Shown: one piece after another, positions 1 to 8,813 of the stretch | How positions within the stretch are numbered: the first letter of the stretch is position 1 | Layout: the number at the start of each line of letters is the position of its first letter | Assembly: GCF_000708755.2 (NCBI RefSeq) | Contig: NZ_JGVU02000006.1 | Location: 186,001-250,000 of the forward strand | Length of the DNA: 64,000 nucleotides | Reading direction: 5' to 3' | DNA from: Metabacillus indicus LMG 22858 | GTDB taxonomy: Bacteria > Bacillota > Bacilli > Bacillales > Bacillaceae | The notes under the pieces: model-generated | The model's input: the letters and a program-made list of their open reading frames with translations, nothing else | What the model was told of the DNA's origin: nothing | Database searches by the model: none | Translations under genes and position numbers: made by a program

Positions 1-735
1 GATCTCTTCTTTGTTTTCGTCGCCTTTGCGGACAGTGATGATATTTACGTACGGTGAATCTGATCCTTCAAGGGCAATTGCATCTTTTTGAGGGTTTAGT
101 CCTGCGCCGATTGCATAGTTCGTGTTGATCAGAACAGCATCGCCTTCGTCGTTGTTGTAAGCCTGAGGAAGGATGCTTGCTTCTACATCAGCTTTGAACT
201 TCAGGTTCTTTTTGTTTTCATCGATGTCGTCGACAGTCGCAGTTGTTTTGTCGACTCCTTCTTTAATTGTGATCAGGCCTTCTTTTTCAAGGAGGGAAAG
301 CATGCGTCCGTGATCAGCAACAGAGTTGCTCATAATGATTGTTCCGCCTTCAGGAATATCTTCAAGCGATTTATGTTTTTTAGAATATACACCGATCGGC
401 TCGATGTGGATTCCGCCTGCATTCACAAAATCATAGTCCTTGTTTTCAGCCATTTGTGACTCAAGGTACGGGATATGCTGGAAGTAGTTTGCATCAATTT
501 CTTCACTTGCAAGTGATTTGTTCGGCAGAATGTAATCCTGGAAAGGAACGATATCAAGCTCGATTCCCTTTTCTTCAAGTAAAGGCTGTGCTTCTTCTAA
601 AATTTCAGCGTGAGGAACATTTGATGCTCCGATTTTCAGAGTCTTTGTTTCCTCTCCGCCACCGTCACCGCCGCCGCAAGCAGCAAGAGCGAAAGCAGAT
701 GTAGCAAAAACAGCACTTAATAGTAATTTTTTCAT
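1..735 (-). CDS. metQ: Methionine ABC transporter substrate-binding lipoprotein MetQ (partial)
   Basis: Captures methionine outside the membrane and hands it to MetNP. The N-terminus is a lipoprotein signal: two lysines, a hydrophobic stretch and an LAAC lipobox with Cys20. The rest follows the NlpA/MetQ pattern, including a PYVNIITVR stretch near the C-terminus. The 3' end runs off the left edge, so about 245 residues are present and the last part is missing. It is the third gene of a metN-metP-metQ operon behind a SAM riboswitch, with only 14 bases to metP. The B. subtilis counterpart is YusA. Family assignment is firm; substrate (Met versus related sulfur compounds) is inferred from the S-box. 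Confidence 0.95.
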   Translation of the reverse strand, partial: MKKLLLSAVFATSAFALAACGGGDGGGEETKTLKIGASNVPHAEILEEAQPLLEEKGIELDIVPFQDYILPNKSLASEEIDANYFQHIPYLESQMAENKDYDFVNAGGIHIEPIGVYSKKHKSLEDIPEGGTIIMSNSVADHGRMLSLLEKEGLITIKEGVDKTTATVDDIDENKKNLKFKADVEASILPQAYNNDEGDAVLINTNYAIGAGLNPQKDAIALEGSDSPYVNIITVRKGDENKEEI

Positions 736-749
736 GGTGAATATCCTCC

Positions 750-1406
750 CTAACGTTTATCTAATTTTGATGTTATTAAATCTCCAATAAATTGGATTAT
801 GAAGACAATGACTAATATTAAAATAGTTGCAATCATCGTTACAGCATTATTGTTCCTCTGGAAGCCTTCCAAAAAGGCAAGATTTCCAAGGCCTCCTGCA
901 CCAACTACCCCAGCCATGGCTGTGTAGCCCACAAGAGCGATAGCCGTTACTGTAATGCCGGATATTAAAGCAGGCGATGATTCAGGAATCAGGACCTTCC
1001 AGATAATCGTCGATGTTTTAGCACCCATTGATCTGGCCGCTTCAATGACTCCTTTATCAATTTCACGGAGTGCAATTTCAACCATTCGGGCATAAAACGG
1101 AGCAGCTCCGATGATTAATGCCGGCAGTGCCGCCTTTGCACCAAGGAACGTGTCAAGAATGGCCTTGGTAAAAGGAATAAGTAAAATGATCAGCAGGATA
1201 AACGGAATCGATCTAAAAATGTTTACAAATGCAGATATGATGACATTAACCGGCTTGTTTTCCCAAATTCCGCCTCTGGATGTCAGGAAGAGCAGCAAGC
1301 CGAGGATAATGCCCAGTACAAATGTCGCAGCCACCGAGAATGCAGTCATGAACAGGGTTTCACTGGTTGCTTCCCAAACGTTTTCCCATCTCACGTTCTC
1401 AAACAT
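750..1406 (-). CDS. metP: Methionine ABC transporter permease MetP
   Basis: Inner-membrane channel subunit of the methionine importer, 218 residues, the usual length for MetI/MetP. About five membrane helices are visible and the cytoplasmic EAA loop (EAARSMGAKTSTIIWKVLIPE, about residues 122-142) that docks on the ATPase is present. The ATG is preceded by GGAGGTGATTT and lies inside the last codons of metN (8-base overlap), which suggests translational coupling. The B. subtilis counterpart is YusB. A second MetI with about the same length and loop is at 63025-63675. Confidence 0.95.
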   Translation of the reverse strand: MFENVRWENVWEATSETLFMTAFSVAATFVLGIILGLLLFLTSRGGIWENKPVNVIISAFVNIFRSIPFILLIILLIPFTKAILDTFLGAKAALPALIIGAAPFYARMVEIALREIDKGVIEAARSMGAKTSTIIWKVLIPESSPALISGITVTAIALVGYTAMAGVVGAGGLGNLAFLEGFQRNNNAVTMIATILILVIVFIIQFIGDLITSKLDKR

Positions 1407-2424
1407 TTGAAATCACCTCCGCCTCGACCTCTTGGCTGCGGATGTAGGCCATCGCTCTTTCAAGCTCAGCCGGTTCTCCGTCCATGTGGATAAACAGTGT
1501 GCCGTAAGATCCGCTTTGCGTTTGTGAAATTCTCCCCTGAAGAATGTTCACCTGAATCGGATGGTTTCGGATCAGGTTCGTAATAAGGGGATTTTCAGTT
1601 GAGTCACCTACAAATGTCAGCTGAATAACCATGCCCTGCTTATATTTCTCAAGAATCAGCTCCATTGTTTCCTGCGTGTCGTCCGGCTCTGTAATTTGTT
1701 TCACAAAGCGCTTTGTGATGGCCTGCTGAGGCCTTCTGAATACGTCAAGCACTTCACCCTGCTCGACAATTTTTCCGCTTTCCATTACTGCCACACGGTG
1801 GCAGATTTTTCGGATAACATGCATTTCGTGGGTAATCAGAACAATCGTCAGTCCTAACCGTTCGTTAATGTCAACAAGCAGGTCAAGAATGGAATCGGTT
1901 GTCTGCGGGTCAAGTGCTGATGTTGCCTCGTCACAAAGCAGGACTTTTGGATTGTTGGCAAGGGCTCTCGCAATTCCGACCCTCTGCTTTTGCCCTCCGC
2001 TCAGCTGGGAAGGATAGGAGTCTTCCCGGCCTTCGAGCCCGACAAGCTTGATCAGCTCTTCTACCCGTTTAGCCCGCTGCTCGCTTTTTATCCCGGCAAT
2101 CTCAAGGGGAAACGCAATATTTTCACGGACAGTTCTTGACCAAAGCAAATTGAAATGCTGGAAAATCATGCTGATTTCCTGCCGTGCCTTTCTAAGATCG
2201 CTGCCGCTGATTTCATCGATGCCCTGGCCTGCCACCTGAATGGAGCCTTCCGTTGGTTTTTCAAGTCCGTTCAGCAGGCGGATAAGTGAACTTTTCCCAG
2301 CGCCGCTATAACCGATAATTCCGAAAATTTCACCTTTGTTTATGTCCAGATTGACGGAATCAACAGCCGTGACACGGCCATTCTTCGTCTGAAAGACTTT
2401 TCGCACGTCCTTTAGCGTAATCAT
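1399..2424 (-). CDS. metN: Methionine ABC transporter ATP-binding protein MetN
   Basis: Powers methionine import. 341 residues from the chosen ATG at 2424, which has an AAGGTG ribosome site; an in-frame upstream start at 2460 has none. Walker A (GYSGAGKSS, about 38-46), Q-loop Gln near 89, LSGGQ signature at 141-145 and Walker B LLCDEATS near 162-169 are all intact. The C-terminal 90 residues form the NIL domain that senses methionine in this family. First gene of the operon, directly downstream of a SAM riboswitch and its terminator; B. subtilis counterpart YusC. Confidence 0.96.
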   Translation of the reverse strand: MITLKDVRKVFQTKNGRVTAVDSVNLDINKGEIFGIIGYSGAGKSSLIRLLNGLEKPTEGSIQVAGQGIDEISGSDLRKARQEISMIFQHFNLLWSRTVRENIAFPLEIAGIKSEQRAKRVEELIKLVGLEGREDSYPSQLSGGQKQRVGIARALANNPKVLLCDEATSALDPQTTDSILDLLVDINERLGLTIVLITHEMHVIRKICHRVAVMESGKIVEQGEVLDVFRRPQQAITKRFVKQITEPDDTQETMELILEKYKQGMVIQLTFVGDSTENPLITNLIRNHPIQVNILQGRISQTQSGSYGTLFIHMDGEPAELERAMAYIRSQEVEAEVISNV

Positions 2425-2500
2425 GAATTCACCTTCTTCCAAAATTCCACTCACTAACATTTTGCTCTATATCTCCTTGCTTCATGTTTTTCCATGAAAA

Positions 2501-2535
2501 CAAAAAAGCCTTTCTGCAGAAATGAGCAGAAAGGC
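2501..2535 (-). terminator. Intrinsic terminator of the metNPQ SAM riboswitch
   Basis: On the minus strand a GCCTTTCTGC/GCAGAAAGGC stem (2526-2535 with 2508-2517) is followed by six T residues. It lies between the SAM aptamer and metN, the place of the expression platform, so SAM binding should stop transcription here. Confidence 0.88.
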
Positions 2536-2551
2536 ATATGTGAAAAAACCT

Positions 2552-2660
2552 TTCTCTCATCTTTCAAAGCTGCAAGCTTTGAGTGAATTGGCACCTTTTC
2601 AACAATGTTGACGGTTGCCGGGCTTCATAGGGCACTTCCCTCCACCTCTCTGGATAAGAG
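2552..2660 (-). ncRNA. SAM-I (S-box) riboswitch upstream of metNPQ
   Basis: Reading the minus strand the conserved S-box elements occur in order: CTTATC...AGAGAGGTGGAGGGA, TGAAGCCCGGCAACC, AAAGGTGCCAATTC and GATGAGAG closing P1. Binding of S-adenosylmethionine is known to stabilise the terminator in this class, so the methionine importer is expected to be made when SAM is low. A near identical arrangement precedes the sulfhydrylase gene at 2880-4196. Confidence 0.96.
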
Positions 2661-2713
2661 ACTAACATTTATTAAATTGACTGTATATTTAGTGAGTTTA
2701 TAGTACGAGAGTG

Positions 2714-2743
2714 ATTCTATCATGCAACAAAAGTACGTGTCAA
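2714..2743 (-). promoter_or_regulatory. Sigma-A promoter for metNPQ
   Basis: Minus strand TTGACA (2738-2743), an 18-base spacer and TAGAAT (2714-2719). This would start the transcript near 2707, about 45 bases before the S-box aptamer. Only sequence match; no mapping. Confidence 0.7.
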
Positions 2744-2749
2744 GAACAA

Positions 2750-2866
2750 AAGCGCAAGCGCCTTGGTCAGATCCGATAGGCAGATAAGAATCCGGCAAAA
2801 AAGTCCGGGTTTGACTTTTTTGACGGATTTGTTCTGACAGAGGATTTAGGCGCTGGAGCTGGACGA
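2750..2866. repeat. Interspersed intergenic repeat (family with copies at 28.6-28.9 kb)
   Basis: A 117-bp element running from AGCGCAAGCGCCTTGGTCAG to GGCGCTGGAGCTGGAC, with complementary ends (GCGCAAGCGCC / GGCGCT) and an internal inverted pair (CCGGCAAAAAAGTCCGG). Two related, more diverged copies lie in opposite orientation at 28622-28741 and 28741-28866. Similar elements are, to my knowledge, common between genes in Bacillaceae; mobility is not shown here. Confidence 0.75.
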
Positions 2867-2879
2867 GGATAACCTTGTC

Positions 2880-4196
2880 TTATCGTGCTGTCGATTCTGT
2901 CAGTGACCTAATGCCGACAGCCTTCTCAATTGCCTGCTCCAAGTCTTCGAGAAGGTCGTCTATATGTTCAATTCCAACAGAGAGCCTGATTAAATCCTCC
3001 GTTACGCCTGATTTTCTTAAGCCCTCAGCGTCAAGCTGCTGGTGTGTCGTGCTGGCAGGATGGATGATTAGGCTCTTTGCATCCCCTACATTCGCAACGT
3101 GTGACCACAGCTCTGCAGAGTTGATCACTTTAGCCCCTGCTTCGCGTCCGCCTTCAATGCCGAATACGACAACTGCGCCTGCTCCCTCAGGCAAGTATTT
3201 CTCAGCAAGTGCCTGGTCCGGATGCTTTGAATCTTCAGGATAAAGAACCCATTTCACTGCAGGATGTCCGTTCAGATAGTCTACAACCTTCCTCGTATTC
3301 GAGATATGCTCTTTCATTCTGACGTGCAGCGTTTCAAGACCGAGGTTAAATTGAAAAGCATTAAACGGGCTGAGTGCAGGCCCAAGATCCCTCAGCAGCT
3401 GCACCCTCGCTTTTACAATATAAGCTGCTTCCGGAAGGGCTTCCGCATAAACCAGGTTATGATAGCTTGGATCAGGTGTGGTGAAACCTGGGAATTTTCT
3501 GCTGTTCCAGTCGAATTTCCCTCCATCTACAATGACGCCGCCAAGCGTTGTGCCATTTCCAAGCAGCCACTTTGTCGCAGAATGAACAACGATATCAGCA
3601 CCGTGTTCAAGGGGACGGCACAAATACGGCGTGGCGAATGTGTTATCTACAATCAGCGGAATGCCGGCCTCATGAGCAATTTTTGCAACGGCTTCGATAT
3701 CAAGCACTTGAAGACTCGGGTTGCCGATTGTCTCGGCAAAAATGGCTTTCGTTTTTTCTGTGATCGCGCTTCTGAAATTTTCCGGGTTCTCCGGATTAAC
3801 AAATGTGGTTTCAATGCCGTATTTTGGCAAAGTTGTCTGGAAAAGATTATAGGTCCCCCCGTAGAGACTGGACGCGGACACGATTTCATCCCCGGCACCG
3901 GCAATGTTCAGAATCGAAAGGGTGATGGCAGCCATACCGCTTGCTACTGCAAGACTTCCGACACCGCCTTCAAGTTCAGCAATGCGCTCCTCAAGGACGG
4001 AGGAAGTCGGATTATGTATACGAGTGTAAATGTACCCCTGTTCTTTTAATGCAAATAAGTTTGAAGCGTGCTCAGTGTCATTGAAAACGTATGCATTAGA
4101 CTGGTAAATCGGAACAGATCTGGCTCCTGTTCCAGGATCAGGCTTAAGCCCTCCATGAATGTTGACGGTCTCCAAACGGTACTTTTTTTGAGTCAT
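2880..4196 (-). CDS. O-acetylhomoserine sulfhydrylase (MetY-type, PLP)
   Basis: Pyridoxal-phosphate enzyme of the Cys/Met metabolism family, expected to make homocysteine from O-acetylhomoserine and sulfide. 438 residues, the usual size of the OAH/OAS sulfhydrylase branch (longer than the ~380 of MetC/MetB). The PLP lysine is in VVHSATKW (Lys209), with the DNTFATP motif carrying Asp184. It has its own SAM riboswitch, terminator and promoter upstream, so it is a separate S-box unit next to metNPQ. S-box control favours methionine rather than cysteine synthesis. The exact acyl substrate cannot be told from sequence alone. Confidence 0.92.
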   Translation of the reverse strand: MTQKKYRLETVNIHGGLKPDPGTGARSVPIYQSNAYVFNDTEHASNLFALKEQGYIYTRIHNPTSSVLEERIAELEGGVGSLAVASGMAAITLSILNIAGAGDEIVSASSLYGGTYNLFQTTLPKYGIETTFVNPENPENFRSAITEKTKAIFAETIGNPSLQVLDIEAVAKIAHEAGIPLIVDNTFATPYLCRPLEHGADIVVHSATKWLLGNGTTLGGVIVDGGKFDWNSRKFPGFTTPDPSYHNLVYAEALPEAAYIVKARVQLLRDLGPALSPFNAFQFNLGLETLHVRMKEHISNTRKVVDYLNGHPAVKWVLYPEDSKHPDQALAEKYLPEGAGAVVVFGIEGGREAGAKVINSAELWSHVANVGDAKSLIIHPASTTHQQLDAEGLRKSGVTEDLIRLSVGIEHIDDLLEDLEQAIEKAVGIRSLTESTAR

Positions 4197-4220
4197 GATC
4201 CATTTCTCCTCCCAAGTTTC

Positions 4221-4251
4221 AAAAAATAAAAAGCCCCTTCAAAGAAGAGGC
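4221..4251 (-). terminator. Terminator of the sulfhydrylase SAM riboswitch
   Basis: Minus-strand stem GCCTCTTC/GAAGGGGC (4244-4251 with 4233-4240, G-U pairs included) followed by TTTTTATTTTTT. Sits between the S-box aptamer and the sulfhydrylase start. Confidence 0.85.
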
Positions 4252-4263
4252 GCGCATCCCGGT

Positions 4264-4378
4264 CTTCTTATCTTTCAGAGCATATGCACTCTGCTGGAAT
4301 TGGCACCGTGACTTACTCACTATAACCGGTTGCCGGGCTTCACAGGGCCAGGCCCCTCCACCGCTCTTGATAAGATAT
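4264..4378 (-). ncRNA. SAM-I (S-box) riboswitch upstream of the sulfhydrylase gene
   Basis: Minus strand shows CTTATCAAGAGCGGTGGAGG, TGAAGCCCGGCAACC, CACGGTGCCAATTC and closing AAAGATAAGAAGA, the ordered S-box core. It shares the core with the metNPQ copy while the variable arms differ, so the two are independent leaders rather than a recent duplication. Confidence 0.96.
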
Positions 4379-4396
4379 CTTATTATTTCTGTTGGA

Positions 4397-4426
4397 ATTG
4401 TATCACTTTAGTTTGTCTTAAGTCAA
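4397..4426 (-). promoter_or_regulatory. Sigma-A promoter for the sulfhydrylase leader
   Basis: Minus strand TTGACT (4421-4426), 18-base spacer, TACAAT (4397-4402), placed just upstream of the S-box. Confidence 0.75.
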
Positions 4427-4450
4427 TTATTTGTTTGAATTTTTAGAATA

Positions 4451-4771
4451 TTATTTGCAGAGCTGAATGAGTGACTCTATCCGAAGTATATTTCTGAATG
4501 ATCCTTTTGCCTCCATAGCGCCAAGTTTTACAAGCTGCAAAAGCCTGATCGGCGAATGAAAGCAATCTTGAAAATGCTTTTCTTCCCCAATAATCTGCAC
4601 ATGAAAGAATTCATCATCACTGCTTATATGGCAGTTGCCTTTTTGCAAAACCAGGGTTGATTTCTTGTTGATATTTTTAACAAAAAACTCAATTCTCAAG
4701 TTTTCATTTGGAAGCAGCGGCTGAATAAAGTGGGCATTATTCATTTTTTCGGCAAAAAAGTCCAGATCCAT
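4451..4771 (-). CDS. YusD-like small protein of unknown function
   Basis: 106 residues, no signal peptide, no membrane segment. I do not recognise catalytic motifs. Its size and place (between the metN region and the thioredoxin-like gene) match yusD of B. subtilis, a small protein of unknown role. The composition, with alternating hydrophobic strands in the middle and an amphipathic helical end (SPIRLLQLVKLGA), suggests a small alpha/beta cytoplasmic protein. ATG at 4771. The YusD link rests on gene order and length; no function is offered. Confidence 0.7.
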   Translation of the reverse strand: MDLDFFAEKMNNAHFIQPLLPNENLRIEFFVKNINKKSTLVLQKGNCHISSDDEFFHVQIIGEEKHFQDCFHSPIRLLQLVKLGAMEAKGSFRNILRIESLIQLCK

Positions 4772-4913
4772 CGTTTCTCCCCATTTCCGTGCAAGTGGTT
4801 AAGGGAGAAATTCTAGTTTTCCGTACTTTTCCCTTTAAGAAAGCTTCGACATATTCCTTCCCGCAGATAGACAAGATTCTATTTCCCAAGAAATATGTCA
4901 AATGCCGCCCTCA

Positions 4914-5222
4914 TCAGGCGGCATGTTTTTTCAATATGTGATAGAGATGTTCGACAGAATGAAAGGCATACGTTTTGCTGATTACTCTTCCATTTTCAAA
5001 AACAAGCAGGCAAGGGACACTTTCAATTTCCCAGTCTGACGCCTGTTTCGGAAGATAATTCAGGTTGGCCATATTTATTTCAAGGGCAGGCAGCATCGCC
5101 TCAACGACTGTCATCATTTTTTTAGCAAGCTGACATGTGCCGCAAAAAGGTGTATAGAGATAAAGAATGGCTTTTTCCTTGTCTGCGAGTCTGCTTACCT
5201 GCTCTTCATTGCATTCGATCAT
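4914..5222 (-). CDS. yusE: Thioredoxin-like protein YusE
   Basis: 102-residue thioredoxin-fold protein with a CxxC centre in FCGTCQLAKK (about residues 27-36), the cis-proline region VPCLLVFENG near 75, and no signal peptide, so a cytoplasmic thiol-disulfide protein. CGTC differs from the CGPC of classical TrxA, which usually means a different redox potential or partner. It sits 20 bases from the Toprim gene yusF, as in B. subtilis. A hairpin (4902-4924) overlaps its stop codon and could end the transcript, though the T-run lies on the other strand. Confidence 0.88.
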   Translation of the reverse strand: MIECNEEQVSRLADKEKAILYLYTPFCGTCQLAKKMMTVVEAMLPALEINMANLNYLPKQASDWEIESVPCLLVFENGRVISKTYAFHSVEHLYHILKKHAA

Positions 5223-5242
5223 CGGCTTTTCAGCAGCTCCCT

Positions 5243-5590
5243 TTATAAAAATTTAGCATGTACATCAATGTTTGCACTCAGCAGCACAGCTGCGACGTGC
5301 TGATCCGGCGCGGTGGCAACTTCCCTGTACATTTTGTCGATAAACAAATGCGCAGCCTCGGGAAATTCGCGTTTAAACTGTTTTCTCAGGCGATCCCCGG
5401 AATCGTCAGAATCCACAAGCACATATACATCGCGGCTGAACAGTTCATCCACCATTTCATCAAGCCGTGTCAGACTGATCGTGCCGTTTGTACAAATGAT
5501 TTCTACCGGTTCATTGACAACATTCAATACTTTACGCTTATCAGATGTTCCTTCAACTATTATGACTTTTTCAACCTCAATTGCAGACAT
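5243..5590 (-). CDS. yusF: Toprim-domain protein YusF
   Basis: A stand-alone Toprim domain of about 115 residues. The conserved glutamate is in VIIVEGTSDK and the DxD motif in VLVDSDDSGDRLRK, the metal-binding residues used by topoisomerases, primases and RNase M5. The length and layout are those of small RNase M5-like Toprim proteins, whose substrate is unknown for YusF. The ATG at 5590 has AGGTG six bases upstream; earlier in-frame GTG/ATG starts overlap that site. Followed closely by yusE. Confidence 0.88.
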   Translation of the reverse strand: MSAIEVEKVIIVEGTSDKRKVLNVVNEPVEIICTNGTISLTRLDEMVDELFSRDVYVLVDSDDSGDRLRKQFKREFPEAAHLFIDKMYREVATAPDQHVAAVLLSANIDVHAKFL

Positions 5591-5687
5591 CGCCATCACC
5601 TATTCAGTTAGAGTATATGTTATCTATAACCTATTCGAAATGCATGAGGTTGTTTCCTTCTGACCTTTAAAACAGGCCGTCACAACA

Positions 5688-5715
5688 GGAAAAGGCAGTG
5701 GAACATTCCACTGCC
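5688..5715 (-). terminator. Terminator after yusG
   Basis: Perfect 10-bp stem GGCAGTGGAA/TTCCACTGCC (5694-5715) followed on the minus strand by TTTTCCTG. Ends the gcvH-side or yusG transcript before yusF. Confidence 0.8.
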
Positions 5716-5721
5716 AAGTCA

Positions 5722-5964
5722 TCAGCACCAGCCGTTTTCTTCGTCACAATCGACATACTTCTCATCTTGTTTAGATAGAACGTCTGCATACTGAAAAAAG
5801 GAATGATTTTCTTCTTCATATCCATTTTTCAACGACACCCGGCCGTCCGGTCCAAGTGACATCGAACCGATTTGCTCTTTTTCAAAAAACAGATTCATCT
5901 GTCCGCCTTCAAACCTGCCGGTAACGCGATCCGTAATATCCAGCCGCTTCTTTTCAAATGACAT
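5722..5964 (-). CDS. yusG: YusG-like small protein
   Basis: 80 residues with a charged, strand-rich sequence and a Cys-containing tail (VDCDEENGWC). It has AGGAGGGTG upstream of its ATG and lies between yusF and gcvH, exactly where yusG lies in B. subtilis. No known catalytic motif; the function of YusG is unknown. Gene reality is supported by the strong ribosome site and the terminator right after it. Confidence 0.75.
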   Translation of the reverse strand: MSFEKKRLDITDRVTGRFEGGQMNLFFEKEQIGSMSLGPDGRVSLKNGYEEENHSFFQYADVLSKQDEKYVDCDEENGWC

Positions 5965-6017
5965 GCTGAAACACCCTCCTTTTTACTGTTTAGGGTGTCC
6001 AGAAGGCAGATTGATTA

Positions 6018-6401
6018 TCAGTCTTCGTTTGTCATTTCTTCGTATTGCTCAGCAGTCATCAGGCTGTCAACATCACCTGCATTGCTTGGCTCGATGACAA
6101 TCATCCAGGCTTTTTCATATGGAGACTCGTTGACAAATTCAGGGCTGTCATCAAGGTCTTCATTAATTTCAACAACCGTTCCGCTGATTGGAGCATAAAG
6201 CTCAGATACTGTTTTTACAGACTCAACGCTGCCGAATGGCTCGTCTGCTTTAATTTCGTCGCCTACTTCAGGAAGTTCAACAAACACAATATCTCCAAGC
6301 TCTGATTGTGCAAAGTCCGTAATCCCGATGCGTACTTTATCGCCTTCAACTTTTACCCACTCGTGTTCTTCAGAGTAGCGAAGTTCTTTTGGTGTGTTCA
6401 T
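6018..6401 (-). CDS. gcvH: Glycine cleavage system H protein
   Basis: Lipoyl carrier of the glycine cleavage complex, shuttling the aminomethyl group between P, T and L proteins; in Bacillus GcvH is also the entry point for lipoate relay to other E2 enzymes. 127 residues from the ATG at 6401, which has GGAGGT nine bases upstream; an ATG further up lacks one. The lipoylated lysine is in [12 protein letters not shown] (about Lys63). P, T and L genes are not in the window, as is normal for Bacillus. Confidence 0.97.
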   Translation of the reverse strand: MNTPKELRYSEEHEWVKVEGDKVRIGITDFAQSELGDIVFVELPEVGDEIKADEPFGSVESVKTVSELYAPISGTVVEINEDLDDSPEFVNESPYEKAWMIVIEPSNAGDVDSLMTAEQYEEMTNED

Positions 6402-6462
6402 GTTTTCTACCTCCAACTGATTATCGTGTTTTATTTGTAAAAAGACTAAAAGTGTAAGTCTT

Positions 6463-6825
6463 CTACTTCCCTAGCCAGGTTTCTTTAAATTGATCTTCTT
6501 TAAATCCGGCAGTTGTCTTGTTTCCGTCTGTTGTCAGCGGACGTTTAATAAGCATGCCGTCTGATGCCAAAAGCGTAAGAAGCTCATCTTCTGACATGGA
6601 GGATATTTTATCCTTCAGGCCAAGTTCACGGTATTTTTGACCGCTTGTGTTAAAGAATTTTTTGATTTCCAGACCGCTTGAATCAAGCATGGTTTTCAGC
6701 TCTTCTTTTGACGGCGGATTTTCGACAATATGTATTTCTTCTGCCTGCAAATGGTGATCTTCTAACCACTTTTTTGCTTTCCGGCATGTCCCGCATTTCG
6801 GATACCAGTAAAATTTAAGCGCCAC
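6463..6825 (-). CDS. yusI: Spx/ArsC-family thioredoxin-fold protein YusI
   Basis: 120-residue ArsC/Spx-fold protein with N-terminal CGTC ([13 protein letters not shown], about residues 6-18) and the family's [10 protein letters not shown] stretch near residue 100. B. subtilis YusI belongs to this family; arsenate reduction or Spx-like RNA polymerase binding has not been shown and cannot be claimed. The start is taken as GTG at 6825, which has AGGTGG six to eight bases upstream; an in-frame TTG at 6843 has no site. Directly next to gcvH, as in B. subtilis. Confidence 0.9.
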   Translation of the reverse strand: MALKFYWYPKCGTCRKAKKWLEDHHLQAEEIHIVENPPSKEELKTMLDSSGLEIKKFFNTSGQKYRELGLKDKISSMSEDELLTLLASDGMLIKRPLTTDGNKTTAGFKEDQFKETWLGK

Positions 6826-6950
6826 TCTTTTCACCACCTGCAACCGTAATTGAACATCATTATTTTACCACATTCTTTTTGACAAGCATAATGACAAGCA
6901 TCGTCATTCTGCCATCTATTATCTTAGCCTTTTTTCAGCAAAAAACATCA

Positions 6951-6982
6951 AAAAGGCCTTTTCTTTTGAAAAAGGCCTTTTT
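6951..6982 (-). terminator. Terminator of the fad operon
   Basis: Hairpin AAAAAGGCCTTTTTC...GAAAAGGCCTTTTT on the minus strand just after fadE, followed by GATGTTTTTTG. GGCC core stems are perfect. Confidence 0.85.
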
Positions 6983-6994
6983 GAAAGGTGTTTA

Positions 6995-8779
6995 TTACGC
7001 GCGGTATCCGTTCTCTTCGATCAGTGCAGCAGCGATTTCACGCTTTTTGGCAATCACATTGATCGGCGTGTGGCGAGTGAATTTTCTTAATGCCGAGATC
7101 ATCATGCGGAGAGTGTCTCCCTGTTCAATCGCAACAAGAGATTCCTTTGCATGTGCTTCAATTTCGTTGAATGCTTCCTGGCAATACACTTGTGTGTAAA
7201 GAAGTTTTTGAGCACTCTTAGCTTCACCATACTTGTTAATTGCCTTTTCCGTGCGGAGGATGGCAGATTCCATAGCGTATACATTGCTCACGATATCAGC
7301 AATGTTCACTAAAACTTCCTGTTCCTTCTGCAGGGACTTGCCGTATTTCTGAGCAGCAAGTCCGGCAATCATTAGACCGATTTTCTTTGCATTTTTCAAA
7401 AGGTGCTTTTCCTGCTCAAGAACGCCGTCTCCCGGTTCTTCAGGCATAAGCATCATTAGCTCTTCCTGAAGAGCCTGTGCTTTTTGAAGTAGCGGCAGTT
7501 CACCCTTCATTGCTTTTCTTAAAAATGTGCCAGGAACGAGAAGACGGTTGATTTCATTCGTTCCTTCAAAAATACGGTTAATACGTGAGTCGCGGTATGC
7601 TCTTTCTACTTCGTACTCAGCCATGAAGCCGTATCCGCCGTGGATCTGAACGCCTTCATCAACGACATAGTCAAGTGTTTCAGAACCGAGGACTTTGTTC
7701 AGTGAACACTCGATTGCGTATTCTGCAATAGATGCCGCAACTTCTTTTCCGTCCTTGACTTCTTCAGGAGTCAGGCGGCTCATGCGGTCTTCAAATAATC
7801 CAACTGTACGGTAAACTGAGCTTTCCATTGCATATGTTTTTGAAGCCATGTTTGCCAGTTTTTCCTGGATGAGCGAGAAGCTGCTGATTGGCGTTTTGAA
7901 CTGCTGGCGCTGATTGGCATATTCAACAGATACGTCGATAATGCGTTTTGATCCGCCGATCGTTCCGACAGCAAGCTTATAGCGTCCGATATTTAGAATG
8001 TTAAAGGCAATAACGTGGCCTTTTCCAAGATCTCCAAGAAGATTTTCTTTAGGAACAAGCGCATCTTCTAAAATAAGTGTTCTTGTAGATGAACCTTTGA
8101 TTCCCATTTTCTTTTCTTCCGGACCGGTTGAAACCCCAGGATATTCTTTTTCTACGATAAACGCTGAGAAATGCTCTCCGTCAACCTTTGCATAGACAAC
8201 GAACACGTCTGCAAAGCCGGAGTTTGTGATCCACTGTTTTTCGCCGTTCAATACATAATGCGTGCCTTCTGCATTAAGCTTTGCCGTCGTTCTGGCACCA
8301 AGGGCATCTGAGCCTGATCCTGGTTCAGTCAGTGCATAGGCTGCAATGCGCTGTCCTGATGCAAGGTCTGGAAGGTACTGCTGCTTTTGCTCTTCGCTTC
8401 CGAAAAGAACGATTGGCAGAGACCCGATACCGACATGCGCACCGTATGAAAGAGAGAAGCTTCCTGCACGGGCAAATTTTTCAGTAATCAGCGCAGAGCT
8501 GATTTTATCAAGGCCAAGGCCGCCGTATTCTTCAGGTACGTCAGCACCGAGAAGGCCAAGGTCACCTGCCTGCTTCAATAGTTTGACAGACTTGTCAAAC
8601 TGGTGATTTTCAATATCTTCAAGCTGAGGAAGTACATCATTTACGACGAAATCCTCTGTCGTTTTGGCAATCATTTTATGCTCATCTGTGAAATCCTCTG
8701 GCGTAAAAACACTTTCAAATGTTACATCATCAAGTAAAAAGCTTCCGCCCTTGATTAGATTTTCAGTTGTTTTTGACAT
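6995..8779 (-). CDS. fadE: Acyl-CoA dehydrogenase FadE (YusJ)
   Basis: FAD enzyme for the first step of beta-oxidation (acyl-CoA to trans-2-enoyl-CoA). 594 residues from the ATG at 8779 (GGGGGAA site), the same length as B. subtilis FadE, which carries a C-terminal extension beyond the ~380-residue core. Visible signatures: YALTEPGSGSDALG (FAD/substrate binding) and IHGGYGFMAEYEVERAYRD followed by RIFEGTNEINR. Last gene of fadN-fadA-fadE, 20-35 bases after fadA; under FadR control through the operon promoter. Confidence 0.96.
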   Translation of the reverse strand: MSKTTENLIKGGSFLLDDVTFESVFTPEDFTDEHKMIAKTTEDFVVNDVLPQLEDIENHQFDKSVKLLKQAGDLGLLGADVPEEYGGLGLDKISSALITEKFARAGSFSLSYGAHVGIGSLPIVLFGSEEQKQQYLPDLASGQRIAAYALTEPGSGSDALGARTTAKLNAEGTHYVLNGEKQWITNSGFADVFVVYAKVDGEHFSAFIVEKEYPGVSTGPEEKKMGIKGSSTRTLILEDALVPKENLLGDLGKGHVIAFNILNIGRYKLAVGTIGGSKRIIDVSVEYANQRQQFKTPISSFSLIQEKLANMASKTYAMESSVYRTVGLFEDRMSRLTPEEVKDGKEVAASIAEYAIECSLNKVLGSETLDYVVDEGVQIHGGYGFMAEYEVERAYRDSRINRIFEGTNEINRLLVPGTFLRKAMKGELPLLQKAQALQEELMMLMPEEPGDGVLEQEKHLLKNAKKIGLMIAGLAAQKYGKSLQKEQEVLVNIADIVSNVYAMESAILRTEKAINKYGEAKSAQKLLYTQVYCQEAFNEIEAHAKESLVAIEQGDTLRMMISALRKFTRHTPINVIAKKREIAAALIEENGYRA

Positions 8780-8813
8780 TGCTTGTTCCCCCATTTTCCT
8801 GATTTTTTAAGCC

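Noticed and set aside
3264-4049. 261-codon plus-strand open frame
   Set aside because: It is antisense to the well-conserved sulfhydrylase gene and has no ribosome site or recognisable domain.
4902-4924. ATGCCGCC/GGCGGCAT hairpin followed by TTTTTT on the plus strand
   Set aside because: No plus-strand gene ends here; on the minus strand the T-run is weak. It overlaps the yusE stop and may be a terminator, but the support is too thin for a separate entry.
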